Part shown: piece after piece, positions 1 to 11,588 of the stretch | Position numbering within the stretch: position 1 is the first letter of the stretch | Layout: every line of letters begins with the position of its first letter | NCBI GenBank assembly: GCA_963691705.1 | Contig: OY829537.1 | Location: 20,832,078-20,896,077 of the forward strand | Direction of reading: 5' to 3' | DNA: 64,000 nt | From: Viola odorata | Lineage: Eukaryota; Streptophyta; Magnoliopsida; Malpighiales; Violaceae | The notes under the pieces: model-generated | Database searches by the model: none | What the model saw: the letters and a program-made list of their open reading frames with translations, nothing else | What the model was told of the DNA's origin: nothing | Position numbers and translations under genes: made by a program

Positions 1-2
1 CG

Positions 3-1076
3 AGATGTTGGTTTGCCAAGTTAGCGGCTTCTTTGAAGAAATATGGCTTTCTCCAGTCGTATTCAGACTACTCTCTCTTCACTCTACGGCAAGACACAGT
101 GCTCCTCAACGTCCTTGTGTACGTTGATGATCTGATTATCTCTAGTAATGACTCTTCCGCTATTTCTGCTTTTAAAACATATTTGAGCACATGTTTTCAC
201 ATGAAGGATTTGGGGCGCCTACAATACTTCTTGGGCATTGAGGTTGCTCACAGTCCGGCAGGGATTTTTCTCTATCAACGGAAGTACACACTTGACATTA
301 TCACGGAAGCAGGCCTTCTCGGCGCCAAACCGGCTGACTTTCCAATGGAGCAAAATCACTCTTTAGCACTTGCCGCCGGTGCTGTTCTTGATGACCCGGA
401 ACGGTTCCGTCGTCTCATTGGTCGCCTCATTTATCTCTCTTTTACCCGACCAGATTTGACATACTATGTTCACATTCTTGCTCAGTTCATGACCGCCCCG
501 TGCCAAGAGCATTGGGATGCTGCATTGCGCGTTGTGCGGTATTTAAAAGGGAGTCCAGGCCAAGGTCTCTTACTCTCCTCCTCTTGCGATCTATCCTTGA
601 CAGGCTGGTGTGACTCTGATTGGGCGAGCTGCCCTCTCTCTCGTCGTTCGCTCACTGGCTGGATCGTCTTCCTCGGTACTTCTCCCGTCTCTTGGAAGAC
701 AAAGAAGCAGGACACGGTCTCCCGGTCCTCAGCTGAAGCTGAGTATCGTTCCCTGGCATCCATCACATGTGAGTTGAAATGGTTAAAGACTCTCCTCCAG
801 TGTCTCGGTGTTGATCATCCGCGGGCAATGGATGTCTTTTGCGATAGTAAGTCAGCTCTCCACATAGCCCAAAATCCGGTTCTTCACGAGCGTACGAAGC
901 ACATTGAGATTGATTGCCATTTTATTCGTGACGCGGTCACAGATGGGATTGTAGCGCCTCACTACGTGTCCACAACGGAGCAGCTTGCTGACATCTTTAC
1001 CAAGGCGTTAAGCAAGAGGCAATTCTTATATCTTCTTCGCAAGTTGAGCATTCGTGATCTCCATGCTCCAACTTGA
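3..1076 (+). CDS. Ty1/copia pol, 3' end: reverse transcriptase and RNase H (5' truncated by window edge)
   Basis: The frame is open from base 3 to a TGA at 1074-1076, so the start lies outside the window. It is the C-terminal part of a copia polyprotein, which copies element RNA to cDNA inside virus-like particles. Visible are RCWFAKL at the edge, the RT catalytic YVDD in LVYVDDLIIS, MKDLG.LQYFLGIEV, then the RNase H region with CDSDWA, SRSSAEAEY and CDSKSALHIA supplying the acidic residues, and the terminal LADIFTKAL motif usual for copia. Frame and catalytic residues are intact, so this copy may be recent. A purine-rich tract (TTGAGGGGGGG) and the 3' LTR follow at once. Confidence 0.95.
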   Translation, partial: RCWFAKLAASLKKYGFLQSYSDYSLFTLRQDTVLLNVLVYVDDLIISSNDSSAISAFKTYLSTCFHMKDLGRLQYFLGIEVAHSPAGIFLYQRKYTLDIITEAGLLGAKPADFPMEQNHSLALAAGAVLDDPERFRRLIGRLIYLSFTRPDLTYYVHILAQFMTAPCQEHWDAALRVVRYLKGSPGQGLLLSSSCDLSLTGWCDSDWASCPLSRRSLTGWIVFLGTSPVSWKTKKQDTVSRSSAEAEYRSLASITCELKWLKTLLQCLGVDHPRAMDVFCDSKSALHIAQNPVLHERTKHIEIDCHFIRDAVTDGIVAPHYVSTTEQLADIFTKALSKRQFLYLLRKLSIRDLHAPT

Positions 1077-1083
1077 GGGGGGG

Positions 1084-1214
1084 TGTTAGGACACATATAT
1101 GCTTATGTTCGTATCTTGTATATTGGGCCTATTGGGCCCAAAGTTAGCTTGTATATATACTCATGTATTACTGATTAATGAAGAGAAGGAAAACCTATTT
1201 CCCTAAACTTAACA
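1084..1214 (+). repeat. Short 3' LTR of the copia element
   Basis: The repeat starts TGTTAGGACAC directly after the polypurine tract 1076-1083 and ends CTTAACA. TGTT and AACA are inverted terminal bases. It contains TATATATAC near 1152-1160 as a likely TATA element. At 131 bp it is short even for copia. The partner LTR is outside the window, so the 3' boundary rests on the TGTT/AACA symmetry. Confidence 0.75.
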
Positions 1215-1506
1215 TTTTGAAACTCAATTATCATTGAACAAGATTAATTTTCTGCCGAAATAGTTGTTCACGAGAACAAGCAAGCAAAAAGCAACCATTG
1301 ATGAATTATGTGGCAAGTTAAGTTCAATTTATTTCAAAACAAAGCTAGTACTCCATTGTTGTCTTGTAATAACAAAAGACAACAAGGAATAGTTACAAAC
1401 GAGGCTTGAGAAGCTCAATGTATTGTTTTAAATGAAGAGAAGAAAATCATAAAATTTTCCTAATCTATGTAAATAATCAAAGTGCGTTAATTTCCAAATA
1501 TCAAAA
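1215..1506. other. AT-rich sequence without recognisable gene
   Basis: This lies between the copia LTR and the b561 fragment. No open frame, RNA gene or repeat was recognised. It could be the 3' flank of the broken b561 gene read on the minus strand. Confidence 0.4.
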
Positions 1507-1680
1507 TTATTCAATGACCACGAGGAAGGACGCCGCTGAGCCGACATTGATGCCGAAAAGCACAAGTAAGAGCCCAGTAAAGTTGAGAATGAGGCGTTGT
1601 TGTCCAAGGCCCAGCTCCCCTATAAATAAACCTCTCTAGTAAGCCCATGACTATGAAGATGAAGATGAACAATATTGAAT
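1507..1680 (-). pseudogene. Cytochrome b561 C-terminal exon fragment (broken)
   Basis: On the minus strand a hydrophobic run followed by MGLLERF is read in one frame near 1680-1625. After a one-base frame change, RLILNFTGLLLVLFGI is read in another frame up to a TAA at 1509-1507. Both pieces match the last transmembrane part of plant cytochrome b561. The intact gene at 28585-29574 ends with the related [17 protein letters not shown]. The rest of this copy is missing. Two related genes in the same orientation suggest an old tandem pair now separated by about 27 kb of transposons. The identification is by eye from a short piece. Confidence 0.55.
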
Positions 1681-1830
1681 CAATGACCGAAGTATAAGAA
1701 CATACTTCTCAGAAGTGCCTTTACCAGGAATTCTTACTTTTAAATTTTCCACCCAGATATTTTAGCTTGGCCAATCCCTTGACAAAGATTATTTTAACAG
1801 TTTAAATTGTTATTCTTTTGTTTTAGTTTC

Positions 1831-2384
1831 TGATAACAATCCACCTAACGACAAGGGCATTTTCGTCTGTTTGCCCCATATGGAAAGGAAAGAATCACTA
1901 TTCCTACCGCCACGGTAGGGGCAAGGCTGCCATTTCCCCTCTATGGGACTAACGCCAGAAGGGCTGATGTCTCGTTGGAGGTCCCCGCATCGAGCTTGTA
2001 GACGACCGGAGGTGCTATCCCACCCCAAGGGAAACGCACTACCGTTACCTTACCGGAGTAACAACTACCCCATACCTACCGCCATGACGGTACATCATAA
2101 CACGGGCAAACCATAGCCCCCGACGGGACCGGTTGCTCCCTAGCGATCCCACTCGCACAGACAGGCTTATTTCGTCTATAAATACCTCCCCCACAAAGGA
2201 GGAAGGTAAGCGGAATTCACTGGCCAAAACTCTGCCAATTTTACCACTCATACTAACTTAAGCATCGAAGCGTTTCCGCCGAAGACCCCCTCCGGCGTCT
2301 TGCAGGTACAACGGACCACCGTGAATACTGAACCGGAGAAGCATCTTCCCTTTCTACCCTTCGGCCGAAGACAAATTCTTATCA
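1831..2384 (+). repeat. 5' LTR of element A
   Basis: Terminal inverted bases are TGATAA/TTATCA. It pairs with 16352-16905 at equal length. A TATA box TATAAATA lies at 2177-2184, about 200 bp before the LTR end, and should start sense transcription. Several CG-to-TG type differences separate the two copies. Confidence 0.93.
2177..2184 (+). promoter_or_regulatory. TATA box of element A 5' LTR
   Basis: TATAAATA sits in a pyrimidine-rich context and is conserved in the 3' LTR at 16698-16705. It is the only good TATA match placed to give an R-U5 of ordinary length. Confidence 0.65.
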
Positions 2385-2386
2385 AA

Positions 2387-2405
2387 TTGGTGCTTTCGTT
2401 GAGAG
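2387..2405 (+). other. Primer binding site of element A
   Basis: TTGGTGCTTTCGTTGAGAG starts two bases after the LTR. TGG at the start matches the CCA end of a tRNA. The tRNA was not identified with confidence. The leader to gag is only about 65 bases. Confidence 0.7.
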
Positions 2406-2470
2406 CTTTGGTTCTATTAAGTGAGCATCCTTAATAACCAAGCTCCATTCTTCCCGAAGCTAGGAGGATT

Positions 2471-4459
2471 ATGGCTTCAGAGTCAGATCCCGCGCTGTCC
2501 CAAGCCTCCAGCATTCCGTACAACACTCACCGACGACTTTTCGCTTTTGCTACCTCCGACATCTCTACCTCAGTGCAAGAAGTCACTGCGGGAGGATCAG
2601 ATCCTCCCTTTGGGCCAAGGACAGAAGCAACAGTATTCCAGATTTGTTCCCCTTTTTCCCACATAGCGGGAACCAGCTATTCTACTCCCCAAGCAAGAGG
2701 ATCTGTGGTCGCTGATGCAAACAACCCTTTCGCGAACTCTATAGCGGCCCTTCAAGCCCAACTGGATCAGTTGACAGAGTTGGCTGCTGGGTTTACGCCT
2801 CATGCCTCAGGACTTGGCGTGTCCTCCCAGATAGTTTTCACTCCATCTATTGTCCATGAGCGACCGTTGTCGCCCCGGCCATCGGGAGGGCTTCCGTTTT
2901 CCCTACCCTTGTCATCGGCCCCCATGAACGTCTCACAGCTTGCACACGGACCTGTGCACCTCTCTGGGTAATACAGGGGAGAAGTCCCCATCCCTGAAGA
3001 AGGTCGCCGACGCGACGAATATAGAGAGCATTGGGATGATAGACGCGGTGAAATGTTCAGAGAGCCATCCCCTAGATACAGTGATAGATCCAGTAGCAGA
3101 GGATGACGAACTCGAACTCCGAGAAGCCGCAACCGATCTCCCAGGCGGCATCATGAATATGACCCCCAGAACCCCAGATATGATGTCGAAATTCCACACC
3201 CGCATCACCCTCGTAGAGTTCCCGATGGAAATGCTGCCCACCCGTTCAGTTACCGTGTGCGGCATCACAGGGTCCATCGACATGTAAAACTCCCTGCCGA
3301 ATCGTATGATGGCACGAGAGACCCTATTTCTCACCTTAATAAGGTGAAAGATTTTGTGCAATTCCAAACTCGTAGCGATGCAGCGCTATGCCAGATCTTT
3401 GTCATGACACTATCAGGGGTGGCACGTCTCTGGTTCGAGGGACTCCCAGCTGGATCCATTGATAACTTTTCCCAGCTAGAAGAAACGTTCAGGAGCCGGT
3501 TTAGCACCGCTATTCCTATCAGAAAGTCAGCCGCAGTGCTATTTGATATCCATCGAGGACCGCAAGAATCATTAAATGGATTCTTAGGTCGATTTGATCT
3601 CGAAATGTCCTTGACACCAGGGGTAACCATTGATTTCGCGGTAGAAGTCCTTAAGCGTAACTACCGTTACGGGAAATTGAGAGACGCATTAATGGTGGAC
3701 CCACCATCGACCCTGGATACGCTAAGACTAAAAGCGCATAATTACGCGAGGATGGAAGAGGAGGAGAATAGAGAACGGATGCGGGACCTACCGGCAGACC
3801 CATACCTGGACCCTAACGCTTCGTACAGTAGCGCCCCCGACGCGCGGCCTAATTATGATTATAGCCAACGAAAAGAGCACACCGCCAAGACCTCTAACCG
3901 GCAGAGAGGCAATTTTTCGAAAGGGAAACTTGGAGGGTCCCCCACTCGGAAACAGGCAGATCGACCAAAGGGCCGGATATATGACCCAGACCTCCCTTCC
4001 CTCATACTCCCAAGGGAAAAAATCCTAGCGATAGTTCAGCAGCGAAACCTGCCCATCCGTTACCCAGCTCCTGTGAAACCTGGAGTAGTCATGGGAGGAA
4101 GAGAGAATGCATATTGCAAGTTCCACAAGGTCAAAGGACATTCGACCGATGTGTGTAGGGAACTAAAGCTGGCCATAGAACGGTTAGTTGAGGAAGGCTA
4201 CCTTGGAGAATTTACCACCAAGACGAGAGAAGGAGCTAGGAATAACCCAACTGAAGCAATAACTGATCATAGGCAAACGCCTTCCCGCGCAACGGGTGCT
4301 AACGCCATCCCCCTCGGGCAAAATAGAGAAACTCTCACTGTTCACATCGATCAGATGCCTATGATTAATATCATAGCAGGAGGAACGCCTTACTTCGAGG
4401 AAACTATGCAACAAACGCCCAGTCCCGGGGAAAACGCAAACGAGAAAGCGCGCAGGTGA
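2471..4459 (+). pseudogene. Element A gag (nucleocapsid-capsid polyprotein), two internal stops
   Basis: One frame runs from ATG 2471 (MASESDPALSQ) to TGA 4457-4459, interrupted by TAA 2969-2971 and TGA 3104-3106. The N-terminal third is Ser/Pro-rich. An arginine-rich stretch (RSRNRSPRR) precedes the capsid region with the plant retrotransposon signature GVARLWFEGLPAGSI. A zinc-knuckle-like CKFHKVKGHSTDVC (Cys-His-His-Cys) lies near 4116-4157. The TGA at 3104 fits CGA to TGA. Pol lies in the -1 frame and its reading extends upstream of 4456 to the CCCGGGGAAAAC stretch at about 4424-4435. Either a natural -1 shift or a one-base indel therefore separates gag and pol. Confidence 0.85.
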
Positions 4460-7400
4460 AAATTGAAGCAATAAGCACTTTAGACCGGATGGTATTGTCC
4501 TTCTCAGAGGAAGATGAAAAAGGCATTGTTTTCCCGCACAACGACGCGTTGGTGGTAACACCCGTCATCGGCAGCCACGGAGTAAGAAGAACCCTCGTCG
4601 ATAACGGGAGCGCGGTAAATCTATTTTCACTAGAAGCATATAATCTGATGAAATGACCTGACGGCGAGCTGGCGCCTTGCAAAATACCAATTGTGGGGAT
4701 TGATGGGGTACCGATCCCGGTAGCAGGAATCACATCATTGTCAGTATATTTTCGAGAAGACACATCCAAACGCTCGGAAGAGCTATTATTTCTGGTCGTA
4801 GACCTAACGCTGCCTTACAATGCCATACTGGGGTGACCGTTCCTCAATCGCTTTGGAGCCGCAATATCCCAAAAATACCTGCGGATGACATATCCCTCGT
4901 GGGACGGCGTGGTCTCAATCAAAGGAGACCAGAAGCTAGCCGCTGAATTCTACCTACTCATGACTCAAAGGAGTTGTGACCGGTACGTATGCGTAGCAGA
5001 TGATCCCTTCGATGATAAAGAAGAAAAGCGCACTCAGCCGCTGGATCAGATGATGTCAATACCCATCAGTGCAGACAGTGACGCGAACCTCTCGGTCAGC
5101 GAGAAGCTAAGTCCCGAAGAGAACGCGCAATTAACCCAACTGCTAAGAAAATACAAAGGAGAATTCGCGTGGAAACCGGCAGACATGCCTGGAATTTCAC
5201 GAGAAGTCACGGAACACCGGCTAAATGTTAGCCCTGACGCTAAGCCTATTCAACAAAAGCGGCGCGCTTTCTCTCCGGAAAAGATAGCAGCCATCGAGAA
5301 AGAGCTACTAAAGCTCACCGACGCGGGGTTCGTCTGAGAAGTCCAATACCCAACCTGGCTAGCTAACCCTGTGTTGGTTCCAAAGCCTAACGGGGATTGG
5401 CGCATGTGCATCGATTTCACTGACCTGAACAACGCCTGCCCCAAAGATTGCTATCCTCTTCCACGAATCGATCAATTGGTTGACCAAACCGCCGGATACG
5501 CCTACCTAAGCTCCCTAGATGCTAACTCCGGGTATCATCAAATTCCCATGGCCATAGAAGATGAAGAAAAAATCGCCTTCATCACCCCGAGAGCTACTTA
5601 CTGCTACACGGCAATGCCGTTTGGGCTGAAAAATGTCGGGGCAACGTTCCAACGCATGGCGAATAAGGTTTTCCAAAAGCAAATCGGGAGAAATATAGAA
5701 GCTTACGTGGACGACATCCTAGTCAAAAGTCGAAGCTTTAAGGACCACCTAACCGACCTGGAAGAAGTCTTCAGGGTGATGAAAGAATACAAAATAAAGC
5801 TGAATCCGAGGAAATGCATGTTCGCGTTCCAAACGGGCAAATTCTTGGGATACGTGGTCAGCCGGAAAGGTATCCAGCCCAACCGGTCAAAGATAAAGGC
5901 CATCCAGGATATGATACCCCCTCGAACTGTCAAAGAAATACAGAAGCTCACCGGGCGCATCATCGCATTAGGACGGTTCATATCTAAACAGGGTGAGAGA
6001 TGCTTACCTTTTTTCAAAGTCATTCGAAACAAAGCCCCCTTCGGATGGATAGAGGAATGTGAGAAAGCGTTTGCAGGGCTAAAAGCTTACCTGTCATCCG
6101 ATCTAGTGTTAACAAGGCCTGAGTTTGGCGATGAGCTATACCTTTACCTGGGCGTCGCTGACGAGGTAGTCAGTGCCGTCCTTGTACAGAGTGAAGGGCA
6201 CATACATCGTCCTGTATTTTTCGTCAGCCACATATTGAAAGACACTGAGCTGCGATACGCCCGTATCGAGAAGATAGCGCTTGCCCTAATACAGGCAACG
6301 CGAAAGATGGACCGATACTTTCAAGCCCACCCTATCACCGTACTCACTGATCAACCGTTGAGAAAAATCTTTAGAAAGCCAGAGTCCTCGGGGAGAATGT
6401 TGATTTGGGCAATCAAGCTCGAACAATATGGGCTGCAGTACAGAGCTAGACCGGCTATCAAAGCCCAAGCGTTAGCAGACTTCATAGCAGAATGCACATT
6501 CACAAGAGACGCGTTGACAGAATCGTCAGAAGAAGAAACAGAGGATTTATGTCTCCCATCCCCGGAAACGTACGCAGATTCATGGGTTATCCACGTGGAT
6601 GGAGCGAAAAATCAAGAATTAGCAGGCGCAAGTGTTTTCCTAGTCGGACCAAATGGCATGGAGATACGATACGCCATCAGAATCCTGCAACCCTTGTCCA
6701 ACAATGCAGCGGAATACGAAGCGTTGTTAGCAGGACTCAGAATAGGAAACAACTTCTCCGTTGAAGCTACACCCGCCTCGAAAGCAGAACGCGGTCTGCG
6801 CTTAAAGATACGGGGGGACTCTAAACTAGTAATGGATCAGGTTCTGGGGAACTCTCAAGCCAGAGAACCCATCATGATTCAATACCTGGCCAAAGTAAAG
6901 CGTGAGCTATCGAAGATGCAAGAAAAAGGCACTCAGGTGCCCTTTGAACATATCCCCAGGGAAAGCAACGAAGAGGCTGACAACCTCGCCAAGATGGCAG
7001 CCAATTTAGAAGCTCCCATACCCAACGACGTGTGCTACGAAGAATTATCCACACCTTTTTTCATGGAGGAACAAGCGTCGCTTTGCGTGGAAGAAATAGA
7101 AGGCGACTGGAGAACCCCAGTCATAGAATATCTGAAACATGATAAGCTACCGGAGGACAACGCGGAAAGGAGGAAAATCCTGAAACGGGCGGCGCGATGC
7201 ACATATTACAATGGAGAATTAATACGGAGATGTTTCTCACATCCTGCCGCTAAGTGCATAACGGAGCAAGAAGGCCTGCATGTACTACGAGAAATTCATG
7301 AAGGAATATGTGGCATGCACATCGCTAGCGACACTTTGGCATCTCAAGTCTTTCGGTCAGGGTTCTACTGGCCCACCATTCGGAGAGATTGCCATAACTT

Positions 7401-8343
7401 CGTGAAAACCTGTCAGAAATGTCAAGAATATGCTAAGATCTCACGAAAACCGGTTGTGAAGATCTCAAAGATAGTTGCTCCCTGCCCGTTTGCTAAATGG
7501 GGCATCGACATTTTGGGCCCGTTTCCGAAGGCCAGATCCCAGTTAAAATTCGTGGTCGTGGCGGTAGATTATTTCACGAAATGGGCTGAAGCCGAGGCGT
7601 TAGCCACCATCACCACCGAAAAAATCTGGCATTTCTTCAAACACCAGGTCATTATGCGATTCGGGGTACCACGCATACTGGTTAGCGATAATGGGACACA
7701 ATTTACAAGCCAATTCTTTAGGGATCAGTGCGCGGAATTTCAGATTGAACAAAGGTTCTCTTCTGTGGCACACCCCCAAACTAACGGCCAGGCTGAAGTG
7801 ACCAACCGTAGCATTCTTAGTGGCATCAAAAGAAACCTGGAAGGTTCCAAAAAGAAATGGCCAGACGAATTACCATATGTATTATGGGCCTACTGTATGA
7901 CTGTCAAAGTCAGCACGGGAGAGACTCCTTTCGCATTGGCCTTCGGAACAGAAGTTGTCACACCGGTAGAAATCGACACCGTTAGCCTTCGGGTGGCTCA
8001 TTTCAAAGAAGAAACTAATGAAGAAAGGTTACGCGCTAACCTTGACGCACTACCAGAAAAACACGAGGAAACTCTCCTAAAAACCCTGCACTACAAAAGG
8101 AAAATGGCACAATACCACAACAGGCAGGTGAGAGAACGATTGCTTAAAGCCGGAGATTTAGTGCTCAAAGATAAGCGAGCGGCAGGGCAACGTATGGGAA
8201 AACTTAGCCCAAACTGGGATGGACCATATCGCGTCACCCGTGTTGTGGGGAGAGGAGCCTACCATTTGGAAACACTCGAAGGAATGCCCCTACAGAATTC
8301 TTGGAACATAGCTCGACTGAAGCTATATCACGCTCGAAGCTAG
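4456..8343 (+). pseudogene. Element A pol: protease, RT, RNase H, archaeal-type RNase H, integrase (three internal stops)
   Basis: A single frame is broken by TGA at 4654, 4834 and 5335 and ends at TAG 8341-8343. Protease: LVDNGSAVNLF, then NAILG and, after the stop, PFLNRFG. RT: SLDANSGYHQIPM, MPFGLKNVGATFQRM and catalytic AYVDDILVKS (about 5699). A first RNase H follows, then a second one starting WVIHVDGAKN with NNAAEYEALLAGL, the Tat hallmark. Integrase: zinc-binding region ending CQKCQEY, catalytic WGIDILGPF, VSDNGTQF and a Glu in NGQAEVTNRS. From 5371 to the end, 990 codons are uninterrupted. At two of the stops the neighbouring residues strongly imply an original Arg codon CGA. Confidence 0.92.
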
Positions 8344-8442
8344 CCTATCCTATCTGGTAATATCAACGTTATGCTAACATATGAATTAGATATGTTCTCC
8401 ATGCGTTTGCTTTTGAAAAAATGCAGGTAACGAAGAATGCCA

Positions 8443-8935
8443 GGAGTGAAAATCCTATCATTGTGATGGCTGGTCCTGATCAGACAGCTCACTAAGACGA
8501 GGTACGCCCTGGCATAACGAAGCGTTGGGAGTGAAAATCCTATCCTTATGGCAACCGTGCTCACATAGACGGCCCATTAAGACGAGGCACGACCCCAACG
8601 CCCCCGGGAGTGAAAATCCTATCCTTGTGGCAACCGTGCTCACATAGACGGCCCATTAAGATGAGGCACGCCCCCGGTATCCTTGGGAGTGAAAATCCTA
8701 TCCTTGTGGTAACCGTGCTCACATAGACAGCCCAGTAAGATGAGGCACGCCCCAAGGGGAGACCAACTCCGTCCTGGGAGTGAAAATCCTATCCTTGTGG
8801 TAACCGTGCTCACATAGACGGCCCATTAAGACGAGGCACGTTCCAGGGACGCGAGGTTTCAACGCTTGGGAGTGAAAATCCTATCCTTGTGATGTCCGGT
8901 CCTGATCAGACGGCTCACTAAGACGAGGCATGCCC
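8443..8935 (+). repeat. Tandem repeat after integrase, six units of 79-92 bp
   Basis: Units begin GGGAGTGAAAATCCTATC at about 8443, 8527, 8606, 8685, 8776 and 8868. Each continues with a variable half, then a conserved CTCACATAGACGGCCCATTAAG and GAGGCACG-type end. Outer units carry a TGATCAGAC variant. Tandem arrays at this spot are a known property of Tat/Ogre elements and can seed satellite DNA. The array separates the sense pol end from the antisense gene 3' end. Confidence 0.9.
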
Positions 8936-9296
8936 CAAGCCGATCTTCGGCATAAGGAAAGGAAGGATACCCCAGCTAGTAACCGTGCGGTTGATACCCG
9001 GTGAAATAAAGCTGGAAAGATATCCGTACCGCAACGACACCGTCGCGGCAGGCCCAACAAAGCTAGAGGGTTCCCCCTAACATCAAAAGGTGGCCTAAAG
9101 ACGAGCGCAACATGTGCAGAGGCAACACAACAAACGCTATGGGCGGACAATCACACAAGCAGTATAAGAAAATAAGGCAGATAATGAAATACCAAAGCAA
9201 CGGCTTAGTCAAGAGAGAAGTGACATTGTCAATATTACAAAACAAAAAGGGGGACCGCATCAGCCACAAAAGTCAAAAATATATAAAGAACGAGGC
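8936..9296. other. Spacer between tandem repeat and antisense unit 4
   Basis: No coding signal is seen on either strand. It should hold the 3' UTR of antisense unit 4, which stops at 9297. No clear AATAAA was found on the minus strand. Confidence 0.4.
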
Positions 9297-11588
9297 CTAA
9301 GGAGCGGGTGGTACACTGCCTCCTCCCTGCCGAGCCGATCTCCAGCGGTAGAATCCCTCACCAATGGCGTCGGAGGCCCTCTCCTCAAAATACTTGGCAA
9401 GAAAATCAACGTCAAGGTTCTCTGCCTCATGCTTAACCATAAAACCGTCCGACATAATACCTCCACCTTCTTTTAAATACCAACGACTCTTCTCAGCGGA
9501 GAGAGCAAGATCGGCGGACAACTCAGCATTCCTATGTCTCTCCTGACGTAACTCGGTCGCTTCTTGTGAAAGGCGTTCGTTCAGAGCAGCACTCTTCTGT
9601 TTCTCCTCCTCTAAAGCATGCTTGGCAGTTGTTGCCTCTTGCTTAGCAACTGTGGCCTCCCGTTTGGCAGCCTCCGACTCTTGATTGGCGACAGCAAGGG
9701 CATCCGCGTAACCCTGACGCTCAGACCATAGCTTATTCAGCTCCCCCTGCCCGTTGGCCTCCATCCTGGCGTTCTCCTCATCCATATAATGAATATGGCA
9801 AAACGAAGAAAACGCTTGGGAGCGGAGAAAGTTTATGCGTTCCTGCGGGCTCTTAGCCACGAAGGCATCCCTTTCCCTCTGAAGAGACATAATCTCGGCT
9901 ACCAAAAGAGAGGTAGACGCGAGGACAGCATCAAGATTAGCATCCGCTGAAAATTGCAAATAGTTATCCCGGAAGCCGCGCAAGCTAAGCCGGTGAGTAG
10001 GCAAGAGGGGAGGAGTATATGAGGAGGCGTGGGCCAGCAAGCTGGGAGCAGGGCCACCTCTAGCGGCAGGAGGAGGAGACGCAGGAACAAAAAACAAAGT
10101 AGCAGGAGAACCGGGTCGACTGCTGGTACCTTCCGCGTTAGGGACAGAGGACCCGTCTCCCCCAAGTACTTCAAGATTATGGACAGTTGGGTGAGAATAG
10201 ATCGGAGAATCGCTCAAAATATGAGGAGCACCGCCGAAATCAACACTTTGCAACTGCTCAGCAGGCATACTCCCACCCCCAAGGGTAGCCAGAGAAGGAT
10301 TAGCAGCAGAAGAAGAAGGGTTATGTTGAAGACCATAGCGGGCTTTCTTCTGACGCTCTCGGAGTATTTCCGCCATAGACATATCGTCCTGAGAAGACGA
10401 ATGGGCAGAAACAGTAGTGGCTTCCTAAGATAACACAAAGCATAATAAGAAAGTTGCGCGAAGAGGAAAGGAAACCGCAAGAAGAGACAAATACATACTT
10501 GAGCGCCTAAAGGAGCTAGAGGGATTCCAGTAGGAATCGGACTAGCAGTTGCCTCTGAAGAAATGGCAGTATGAGAAGAAACGGGATCCGCAACACGCGT
10601 TTGCCTAGCCCTTCTCTTCTTCGCAACACGAGTACGAGGAGGCGGTCGGGCAATGTCCGGAGTGATAGCACTGGTCTCTCCTTCAGCAGTAGCAGCTGCA
10701 GCGATCGCGGCGGCTCTGGCCTCTACTTCAGCCCTCTTCTTTTGCTCCCGTTTCCTTTTCCTTAGGAAATATTCAGGCTCCCAACCAGGCGGAGACACTG
10801 CACAAGTACAAAACATTAGCGTTAGCACTTCTTGGCAACACAAAAGGAAAGGTCAAACGCTCACCCTTTTTACACTCCTCCATGTCCAACCCGTTAGCTA
10901 CTTTACGGGCGTCAACACTGAAATCTAGTTGAAGCAGCGTCTTTAACCAACCGTCCTCCGGGTCAGAAAGGGGTTTTCGATTACCCCAAGCCCCATCTTT
11001 GATCTTCTCATTAAAGCCAGCCCTCCATAAAGGCTCGGGTAGATCAACAATAAAAAATTCTTCTTTCAAGTGAGGAACAGAAGACTCGATGCCCATGAGT
11101 TTCCAAGTAAAAGGCTTCAATGAGTCATCTTCATAACGGGGGGATATTGATATAACCCCCTTGCGGGAATACAGTTGGAAAATATTATGAAGCAATGCCA
11201 AAGTGGGAGAAGCAATCCCCTTGAAATGGCACAAAGCGGCAAATGCACTAACAATGCAAATCGCGTTGGGACTCAACTGAGCCGGAGCAAGGTCAGAATC
11301 GGCCAACAGCAATTTTACAAGTGGGTCAAGGGGAAGACAAAACCCGTAATCAAACAATTTAGCATACAGCATCCTACTATTATCAGGCAAAACGTTGTTC
11401 AGACGGAGCGATTCAAAAGCAGCATGTACGGGATAATCTTTGGGAAATCGAGCCTTAGACCCGGCAAGCTTACGATGAACTAAGGGCAAAGTGTAAAGGG
11501 AAGTGGGTGTACTATCAATTTTTTCTTCCCCAGCAGACCTGTGAGGATCCCCTTCCTCGGCAGTTTCCTCAAATTGAGTTGTAGCCAT
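9297..11588 (-). CDS. Antisense unit 4 of element A: spliced 716-residue protein with Transposase_28-like N-terminus
   Basis: Three exons on the minus strand: 11588-10865, 10797-10499 and 10424-9297. Introns are 67 nt (10864-10798) and 74 nt (10498-10425), both GT-AG, and the frame is kept across both: phase 1 then phase 0, 717 codons including TAG. The start chosen is MATTQFEE. An upstream in-frame ATG at 11639 would add a hydrophobic leader. Residues about 25-240 resemble the plant domain annotated as putative gypsy-type transposon (Pfam PF04195, from memory), for example LAPAQLSPNAICIVSAF and a WRAGF motif. The middle is Ser/Pro-rich with a basic patch (RVAKKRRARQTR) that could be a nuclear signal. 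The last third is a long coiled coil (AAKREATVAKQEATTAKH). No catalytic function is assigned. Confidence 0.82.

Noticed and set aside
11175..11483. Plus-strand ORF within antisense unit 4
   Set aside because: Shadow of the spliced minus-strand gene, which has domain and intron support.
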